This document shows positions 58,841-64,000 of a DNA stretch of 64,000 nt, piece by piece. A model generated the notes under the pieces. It did no database searches and was not told the DNA's origin. It saw only the letters and a list, made by a program, of their open reading frames with translations. Source of the DNA: Amycolatopsis orientalis DSM 40040 = KCTC 9412. GTDB lineage: Bacteria; Actinomycetota; Actinomycetes; Mycobacteriales; Pseudonocardiaceae. A program made the translations under genes and the position numbers. How positions within the stretch are numbered: the first letter of the stretch is position 1; each line of letters begins with the position of its first letter. Location of the stretch: positions 51,393 through 115,392 of the forward strand of contig NZ_ASJB01000091.1 of the NCBI RefSeq assembly GCF_000478275.1, read 5' to 3'.

Positions 58841-60076
58841 GTGACCATCGTCGACATCCCCGGTTCGAAGTCGATCACCGCCCGAGGCCTGTTCCTCGCG
58901 GCCGCCGCCCACGGGACGACCGTGCTGGGCAGGCCGCTGCGTTCGGACGACTCCGAGGGCTTCGCCGAAGGACTTCTCAAGCTCGGCTATCAGGTCTCCC
59001 GCTCCGATGCGGAGTGGACCATTGCCGGCAGGCCCGAGGGCCCCGCCGTCGACCGCGCCGACGTCTTCTGCCGGGACGGCGCCACCACCGCGCGATTCCT
59101 CCCGGCGCTGGCCGCCGCCGGGCACGGGACCTTCCGCTTCGACGCGTCCGAGCAGATGCGCGCCCGGCCGCTGGGGCCGCTCACCGACGCGCTGCTCGAA
59201 CTGGGCGTCGACCTCACCTTCGAGGGTTCGCCGGGCCATCACCCGCTGGTGGTGCGGGCAGCCGGGATCAAGGGCGGTGACCTCACGCTGGACGCGGGTC
59301 TGTCGTCGCAGTTCCTGACCGCGTTGCTGCTGGTCGGCCCGCTGACCGCCGAGGGGCTGCGGATCACCGTCACCGACCTCGTCTCGGTGCCCTACGTCGA
59401 GATCACCATCGCGATGATGCGCCGCTTCGGCGTCGAGGTCGTCCGGGACGGGGACACGTTCGTCGTTCCGCCCGCGCCGTACCGGGCCTGCCGGTACGAG
59501 ATCGAGCCCGACGCTTCGACGTCCAGTTACTTCTTCGCGGCGGCGGCCTTGACCGGCCGCTCGGTGACCGTGCCGGGGCTGGGCGCCGGCGCCCTGCAAG
59601 GGGATCTGGCCTTCGTCGAGGTCCTGCGGAAGATGGGCGCGGACGTCGAGGTCGGCCCGGACGTCGTCACCGTGACCGGGACGGGCGGGCTGCGCGGCGT
59701 CACGGTGAACATGCGCGACATCTCCGACACCGTGCCGACGCTCGCCGCCATCGCGCCGTTCGCGGACGGGCCGGTGCGGATCGAGGACGTCTACAACACG
59801 CGGATCAAGGAATGCGACCGGCTGGCCGCGTGCGAGGAGAACCTGCGCGCGATGGGCGTCTCGGTCGAGACGGGGCGGGATTGGATCGAGATCCAGCCGG
59901 GCGTGCCGACGGGGGCGCTCGTGAAGTGCCGGCGGGATCACCGGATCGCGATGGCGTTCAGCGTCACGGGGCTGCGTACGCCCGGGATCACGCTGGACGA
60001 TCCGGGTTGCGTGAAGAAGACCTTCCCCGGATTCCATGACGCTCTGGCCGCACTCCGCGCTTCCTGGGGCGTTTAG
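58841..60076 (+). CDS. EPSP synthase (3-phosphoshikimate 1-carboxyvinyltransferase), divergent class
   Basis: The 411-residue enzyme has the EPSPS hallmarks: PGSKSITARGLFLAA with the phosphate-binding Lys-Ser and Arg, SSQFLTALLL, ISDTVPTLAA with catalytic Asp, RIKECDRLAA with catalytic Glu and DHRIAMAFSVTG then KKTFPGF. It joins PEP to shikimate-3-phosphate. It differs from mycobacterial AroA: the glycine loop reads DGATTARF, so Ala sits where E. coli has Gly96, as in class II enzymes. It is probably a second copy beside a standard aroA elsewhere; a role in a specialised aromatic pathway is possible. Confidence 0.85.
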   Translation: MTIVDIPGSKSITARGLFLAAAAHGTTVLGRPLRSDDSEGFAEGLLKLGYQVSRSDAEWTIAGRPEGPAVDRADVFCRDGATTARFLPALAAAGHGTFRFDASEQMRARPLGPLTDALLELGVDLTFEGSPGHHPLVVRAAGIKGGDLTLDAGLSSQFLTALLLVGPLTAEGLRITVTDLVSVPYVEITIAMMRRFGVEVVRDGDTFVVPPAPYRACRYEIEPDASTSSYFFAAAALTGRSVTVPGLGAGALQGDLAFVEVLRKMGADVEVGPDVVTVTGTGGLRGVTVNMRDISDTVPTLAAIAPFADGPVRIEDVYNTRIKECDRLAACEENLRAMGVSVETGRDWIEIQPGVPTGALVKCRRDHRIAMAFSVTGLRTPGITLDDPGCVKKTFPGFHDALAALRASWGV

Positions 60077-60129
60077 TCCTCTGGATGCGGTGGTTTGGCT
60101 TGCGAACCACCGCATCCAGAGGACGAAAT
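60071..60129. repeat. Palindromic repeat family A, copy 3
   Basis: Core arms 60076-60095 and 60105-60124 pair perfectly over 20 bases and continue imperfectly outward. The shared sequence is GTCCTCTGGATGCGGT. It overlaps the last codons and stop of the EPSPS gene, which end GGCGTTTAG. Confidence 0.88.
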
Positions 60130-60206
60130 GCGGTCGACCGGCATTTTCTCCGGCTTCGGACGTGTTCTACCGGGCTTCGGACGTGATCCACGTCTATTCT
60201 CGGACC

Positions 60207-60359
60207 ATGACTCAGAGCGAGGACGCGAACCGCTGGAGCCACCTTCCCGAGTCCGTGTCCCTGGAGGACACGATCACGATGAAGGCGATCGACCCGGGCA
60301 AGGACGGCACGCCCGACGTCGACCTCGAGCGCTATTGGGCAGCACGAGAACAGGGCTGA
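60207..60359 (+). CDS. Small conserved-looking acidic protein (50 aa)
   Basis: The 50-residue frame reads MTQSEDANRWSHLPESVSLE then DTITMKAIDPGKDGTPDVDL and ends YWAAREQG. It has natural composition and a plausible ATG after TCTATTCTCGGACC. Its size and motifs (W-S-H-L-P-E) suggest a small conserved actinobacterial protein, though I cannot name a family. It lies between the EPSPS gene and the convergent adenosyltransferase. Confidence 0.6.
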   Translation: MTQSEDANRWSHLPESVSLEDTITMKAIDPGKDGTPDVDLERYWAAREQG

Positions 60360-60364
60360 ACGTG

Positions 60365-60446
60365 AGCTGAAGGGCGCTTTCCCCGCATCCGATGCGAGGA
60401 AAGCGTCCTTCACTACGTCTTATGCGAGGAAAGCGTCCTTCAGCTC
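60365..60446. repeat. GCGCTTTCC-type palindrome with one arm duplicated
   Basis: TGAAGGGCGCTTTCCCCGCAT-type arm (60368-60388) pairs with ATGCGAGGAAAGCGTCCTTC at 60392-60411. The second arm is repeated at 60422-60441 as part of a longer GAGCTGAAGG...CTTCAGCTC outer pairing (60365-60374 with 60437-60446). It overlaps the stop codon of the convergent adenosyltransferase gene and probably terminates both directions. Confidence 0.75.
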
Positions 60447-61012
60447 GCGCCGCCGGGCTGCCACAGGATGTCCCCGTCCGGGTTCGCCAGCCGCGACAGG
60501 ATGAACAGCAGGTCCGAAAGCCGGTTCAGGTACTTGATCGCCAGCTGGTTCGTCGTCGCCTGCTCGGCCTCGTACAGCGCCCAGCCGGAGCGCTCGGCCC
60601 GCCGGGCGACCGTGCGGGCCTGATGCAGGAAGGCCGCACCCGGGGTCCCGCCCGGCAGGATGAACGACGTCAGCTTCGGCACGCGCTCGTTGAACTCGTC
60701 GCACCAGCCTTCGAGCCGCTCGATGTACCGCTCGGTGATGCGCAACGGTTCGTACGGCGGGTTCTCCACGATGGGCGCGCACAGATCCGCGCCGACGTCG
60801 AAGAGATCGTTCTGCACCCCGCGCAGGACGTCGGCGATCTCGGCGGGCAGACCGCCCATCGCGAGCGCGAGCCCGATGACGGAGTTGGCTTCGTCGACAT
60901 CGGCGTAGGCGGCCAGCCGCGGCGACGTCTTCGGCACTCGCGAGCCGTCCCCGAGCGCCGTGGTGCCGTTGTCGCCGACCTTCGTGTACACGCGGTTGAT
61001 GCGAACGACCAT
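60440..61012 (-). CDS. Cob(I)alamin adenosyltransferase, PduO type
   Basis: The 190-residue trimeric enzyme transfers adenosyl from ATP to cob(I)alamin to make coenzyme B12. It has the N-terminal ATP loop RVYTKVGDNGTTALGDGSRVPK, YADVDEANSVIGLAL, and FILPGGTPGAAFLHQARTVARRAER with the conserved Arg/Glu set. It converges with the small gene before it and is divergent from murA, as Rv1314c is with Rv1315. The ATG at 61012 fits the family start. Confidence 0.95.
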   Translation of the reverse strand: MVVRINRVYTKVGDNGTTALGDGSRVPKTSPRLAAYADVDEANSVIGLALAMGGLPAEIADVLRGVQNDLFDVGADLCAPIVENPPYEPLRITERYIERLEGWCDEFNERVPKLTSFILPGGTPGAAFLHQARTVARRAERSGWALYEAEQATTNQLAIKYLNRLSDLLFILSRLANPDGDILWQPGGAS

Positions 61013-61073
61013 GAAGCCGACTCTACCGGCCCGGCGTAAGGCAAATCGGGACGAGAGGGCATGATTGGCGCCC

Positions 61074-62348
61074 ATGAGTGAGCACTTCGACGTGCACGGC
61101 GGAGCACGGCTGGTCGGCGAGGTCGACGTGGTCGGGGCGAAGAACAGTGTCCTGAAACTGATGGCCGCGGCCCTGCTGGCCGAGGGCACCACCACCATCA
61201 CGAACTGCCCCCAGATCCTGGACGTCCCGCTGATGGGCGACGTCCTCCGCAGCGTGGGTTGCGACGTCGTCATCGACGGTGACACCGCGAAGATCACCAC
61301 CCCGGCCGAGCTGTCGCACCGCGCCGATTCGGCCGCGATGGGCAAGCTGCGCGCGTCCGTCTGCGTGCTGGGACCGCTGGTCGGCAGGCTCAAGCAGGCC
61401 GTCGTCGCACTGCCCGGCGGTGACGCGATCGGCTCGCGGCCGCTCGACATGCACCAGAACGGCCTCCGCAAACTGGGCGCCACCAGCACCATCGAGCACG
61501 GCTGCGTGGTGGCGAAGGCCGAGGGCCTGCGCGGCGCGCAGATCTGGCTGGACTTCCCGAGTGTCGGCGCCACCGAGAACATCCTGATGGCCGCCGTGCT
61601 CGCCGAGGGCACCACGGTCATCGACAACGCCGCGCGCGAACCCGAGATCGTCGACATCTGCACGATGCTCATCGAGATGGGCGCGAAGATCGAGGGCGCG
61701 GGCACCTCGACGCTCACCGTCGAGGGCGTCGAGAAGCTGAACCCGACCGAGCACCGCGTGATCGGCGACCGGATCGTCGGCGCGACCTGGGCGTTCGCCG
61801 CCGCGATGACCCGGGGCGACCTGACCGTCCGCGGCGTCAACCCGCACCACCTCGACCTGGTCCTCGACAAGCTCCGGCTGGCGGGTGCCGAGGTCGAGAC
61901 GTTCGACGAGAAGGGTTTCCGGATCTCGCAGGCCGAACGCCCGAAGGCGGTCGACTGGGTGACGTTGCCGTACCCCGGTTTCGCGACCGACCTGCAGCCG
62001 TTCGCGGTGGCGCTCTCGGCGGTGGCCGACGGGACGTCGATGATCACCGAGAACATCTACGAGGCGCGGTTCCGCTTCATCGAGGAGATGATGCGGCTCT
62101 CCGGCGACGCGCGTACCGACGGTCACCACGCGGTCGTCCGCGGGGTGGAGAGGCTTTCCAGCGCGCCGGTGTGGGCGTCGGACATCCGGGCGGGCGCCGG
62201 GCTGGTCCTCGCCGGACTGTGCGCGGACGGCGTCACCGAGGTCTGGGACGTCTTCCACATCGACCGCGGCTACCCGCACTTCGTGGAGAACCTGAACCGC
62301 CTCGGCGCCCGCATCGAACGCGTCTCGGGCGAGCCCGAACGAGCCTGA
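61074..62348 (+). CDS. murA: UDP-N-acetylglucosamine 1-carboxyvinyltransferase
   Basis: The 424-residue enzyme makes the first committed step of peptidoglycan from UDP-GlcNAc and PEP. The N-terminal VVGAKNSVLKLMAAALLAEG carries the UDP-GlcNAc-binding Lys-Asn. The fosfomycin-site residue (usually Cys115) lies in ASVCVLGPLVGRLKQAVVAL; the motif here reads V-C-V-L-G-P, with Cys near the expected place but a changed context. ATG at 61074 matches homologues; a TTG at 61065 sits closer to GAGAGGG and may be used. It is followed by repeat B copy 3. Confidence 0.95.
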   Translation: MSEHFDVHGGARLVGEVDVVGAKNSVLKLMAAALLAEGTTTITNCPQILDVPLMGDVLRSVGCDVVIDGDTAKITTPAELSHRADSAAMGKLRASVCVLGPLVGRLKQAVVALPGGDAIGSRPLDMHQNGLRKLGATSTIEHGCVVAKAEGLRGAQIWLDFPSVGATENILMAAVLAEGTTVIDNAAREPEIVDICTMLIEMGAKIEGAGTSTLTVEGVEKLNPTEHRVIGDRIVGATWAFAAAMTRGDLTVRGVNPHHLDLVLDKLRLAGAEVETFDEKGFRISQAERPKAVDWVTLPYPGFATDLQPFAVALSAVADGTSMITENIYEARFRFIEEMMRLSGDARTDGHHAVVRGVERLSSAPVWASDIRAGAGLVLAGLCADGVTEVWDVFHIDRGYPHFVENLNRLGARIERVSGEPERA

Positions 62349-62358
62349 CCCGGGAAGC

Positions 62359-62404
62359 CTCGTGAGTGGTAATGACGGTTCTAACCGTCATTACCACTCA
62401 CGAG
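62359..62404. repeat. Palindromic repeat family B, copy 3
   Basis: Perfect 22-base arms at 62359-62380 and 62383-62404 with a CT loop share the core GTGAGTGGTAATGACGGTT with copies 1 and 2. It lies between the convergent murA and protease genes. Confidence 0.9.
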
Positions 62405-62424
62405 ACCAGCTGTACCGGCAGCTG

Positions 62425-63297
62425 TCAGGGCAGGGCGACGAACGCCGCGAGGAAGTCGCGGGACGTCGGTGAGTCCAGCCGGTAAGTGACGTTCGTGGCG
62501 TAGCAGGGCCCGTCACCGGTGATGGTGGTCGACACCAGGACACGCACGCCGCCGATGGTGGCGAAGTTCGGCCCGCCGGAGTCGCCGTAGCACGCGCCGC
62601 CGTTGCCCTGGGGCGCCGTCATCGCGAGCCGGACCCAGGTCTTGTTGAGCGCGTCGAAGGTGACGGGGGCCTTCATCCGGACACCGCCGCCCGGATGGGT
62701 GTGCCCGCCCGGCCCGTTCACGGCTTCCTGCGTGCCGTATCCCGCGACCACGAACGGCGTCGAGTTCAGCGCCTGCGGTCCGAGCTTGTCGAGCTGACCG
62801 GCGCTGGGCAGCTTCGCGGGGGTGAAGCTCCAGCGTGCGGCGACCTGTTTCGCGGGCAGCTGGACGACGGCGATGTCGTGCGAGTCGGCGGAGTTGCCCG
62901 GGTAGCCGGGCTCGCTGTGCGCGACGCCCTCCACGGCGACGGCCTTGGCGATCGCCGCCGGATCGCCGGGGTACTTCTTCGCGGCCGCGTCGAGACCCGC
63001 CTGGACGTCCTGGTCGAGTGAAACGAAGAACCGCACGTTGGACGGCCAGTCGGTGGTGCAGTGCGCGGCGGTGAGGAACGTGTCCGCGTCGACCATGGTG
63101 CCGGAGCACACCCAGTCGACCCGGTCGGGTGTCGCCGGGTCGCCGTCGTTGTCCCAGGTGGCGACGAGGGCGCCGACTTCGGTGCGCTCCGGCGCCGGGG
63201 TGGCGTTGTAGGAGTTGATCGCGGTCGCGGCGTCGGCGCCGCCCAGCAGCAGGGCGGCGGCCAGCGCCGCGACGGTGGCGGCAGGGGTGAACCTCAC
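62425..63297 (-). CDS. Secreted trypsin-like serine protease
   Basis: The 290-residue protein has a signal peptide (RFTPAATVAALAAALLLGG, cleavage near ATA-IN) and the chymotrypsin triad: His in FLTAAHC, Asp in DSHDIAVVQL and Ser in GACYGDSGGPNF. Two disulfides are likely from the four cysteines. GTG at 63297 is chosen because AGGAGG lies 7 bases upstream; TTG 63339 is in frame. It is on the same strand as, and 78 bases after, the surface-anchored protein gene. Confidence 0.9.
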   Translation of the reverse strand: MRFTPAATVAALAAALLLGGADAATAINSYNATPAPERTEVGALVATWDNDGDPATPDRVDWVCSGTMVDADTFLTAAHCTTDWPSNVRFFVSLDQDVQAGLDAAAKKYPGDPAAIAKAVAVEGVAHSEPGYPGNSADSHDIAVVQLPAKQVAARWSFTPAKLPSAGQLDKLGPQALNSTPFVVAGYGTQEAVNGPGGHTHPGGGVRMKAPVTFDALNKTWVRLAMTAPQGNGGACYGDSGGPNFATIGGVRVLVSTTITGDGPCYATNVTYRLDSPTSRDFLAAFVALP

Positions 63298-63375
63298 GAA
63301 CGGCCTCCTCGTCTCGGTGCTTCTGGAGACGGGATTCAACGTGGTGGACGGCCGAAAGTCATCCGCCGAAAGTAG

Positions 63376-64000
63376 TCACGCGTCCCGGCGCCGCCGGGTA
63401 CCCGCGAACACCGCGGCACCGCCCGCGGTCAGCAAGCCCAATCCGGCCGGCAGTGCGGGTTCGAGATCGAAACCGGTCTTGGCCAGCGAAGGGGAGCTCG
63501 CCACGGCGACGTCGGCGCGGGGTGCGGCGGCAGCAGCGGCCGCGGCGGGGGCCGCCACCGGCAGGACCGCGGGAGGCGCGACTTCGGCCCGCGGTCCCCC
63601 GGGCGGGGGAGGGCCGGCGGGCGGCTTCGTGGCGGGCGGTGTCCGGTCCGGCACGCAGGCGGTATGCGCCGGGTTGCCGCGCCCGACGCCGTGGTTGCGG
63701 TCGCATTCGTAGCCCGCGTTCGCGTCGGAGCCGCCGGGCAGCTGCCCGGGCGGGTTCTTGTTGTCCGCCTTGCCGACGCAGCCGGCGCAGGGCTTCCCGA
63801 CGGCGTCGCCACCGCCGTTGCCGTTGGCGGACGGCGAACCGTCCCTGGTGGAGTCGTACGGGCCGTGCTTGTTCGCGCCGTGGCCGGAGAAGTCCGCTTT
63901 GGACGGTGGCTGGGGTTTGGTGGTGTCCTGGGCGTGGCCGGGCGGCGTGCCGCCGTTGCCGTGCTCACCGGCGACGGCGGGGCCGGCGCCGAAAAGGACG
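63376..64000 (-). CDS. Sortase-anchored (LAxTG) secreted protein, N-terminus off window
   Basis: The minus-strand frame enters at 64000 without a start and runs to a stop at 63376, about 208 codons. The visible part begins in what looks like the end of a signal peptide (FGAGPAVAGEHGNGG), then has a Gly/Asn/Lys-rich region with cysteines (KPCAGCVGKADNKNPPGQ, AGYECDRNHGVG), a Pro-Ala-rich stalk, and a C-terminal sorting signal: LAKTG, a hydrophobic span LPAGLGLLTAGGAAVFAG, and basic tail TRRRRDA. LAxTG is the form used by class E sortases. It should be covalently linked to the cell wall. Function is unknown. Confidence 0.8.
   Translation of the reverse strand, partial: VLFGAGPAVAGEHGNGGTPPGHAQDTTKPQPPSKADFSGHGANKHGPYDSTRDGSPSANGNGGGDAVGKPCAGCVGKADNKNPPGQLPGGSDANAGYECDRNHGVGRGNPAHTACVPDRTPPATKPPAGPPPPGGPRAEVAPPAVLPVAAPAAAAAAAAPRADVAVASSPSLAKTGFDLEPALPAGLGLLTAGGAAVFAGTRRRRDA

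Overview
The window is high-GC chromosomal DNA of an actinomycete, most likely a Pseudonocardiales member and probably Amycolatopsis. GTG and TTG starts are frequent, coding regions are strongly G/C-biased at third positions, and TetR, MerR, AraC, SDR, WXG-like and DUF222/HNH families are abundant. From argS to murA the gene order follows Mycobacterium tuberculosis Rv1292 to Rv1315: argS, lysA, hom, thrC, thrB, rho, rpmE, prfA, prmC, sua5, wecA/rfe, an atpI-like gene, atpBEFHAGDC, a DUF2550 gene, a PduO-type adenosyltransferase and murA. The genus is inferred from style and synteny; no rRNA is present to test it.

Layout. Positions 1-1255: a DUF222/HNH protein running off the left edge. 1519-7353: a tight six-gene operon with every junction overlapping (SAM methyltransferase, FecCD permease, ABC ATPase, binding lipoprotein, fold-type-II PLP enzyme, ATP-grasp ligase). 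It looks like a small metallophore or amino-acid-ligand biosynthesis and uptake system and is the best candidate for an undescribed pathway. 7422-10778: two SDRs, a lipoprotein, a TetR regulator with two clear operators, and a RidA protein. 10988-13073: a three-gene EbfC / EspC-like / WXG-like cassette without secretion machinery. 13128-18668: secreted SRPBCC protein, AraC regulator, sterol desaturase-type hydroxylase, an ABC-ATPase relic, a serine hydrolase and an HSL-type esterase. 19302-23198: a patchy accessory stretch with a secreted NucA/NucB-like nuclease and its tightly linked downstream partner, small orphan ORFs, a frameshifted IS110-type transposase and a tRNA-Arg(CCG) at the border.

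23408-27256: epoxide hydrolase, CDF cation exporter with operator-like dyads, and a DUF3105-DUF305 pair. 27412-62348: the conserved core. argS and lysA start it; hom-thrC-thrB make threonine from aspartate semialdehyde; rho, rpmE, prfA, prmC and sua5 serve transcription termination and translation; wecA starts cell-envelope polymer synthesis; atpBEFHAGDC encodes F1Fo ATP synthase. The core is interrupted by lineage-specific insertions: a P-loop kinase and CHAP-like hydrolase; two GT-C-like membrane proteins with a MerR/hydrolase pair and an HD phosphohydrolase; an M6-type protease; and an unusual EPSP synthase. The right end carries a trypsin-like protease and a sortase-anchored protein that runs off the window.

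Intergenic DNA carries several families of long, near-perfect palindromes. Two families occur three times each in this window, almost always directly after a stop codon. No CRISPR array, rRNA, replication origin or intact mobile element was seen.
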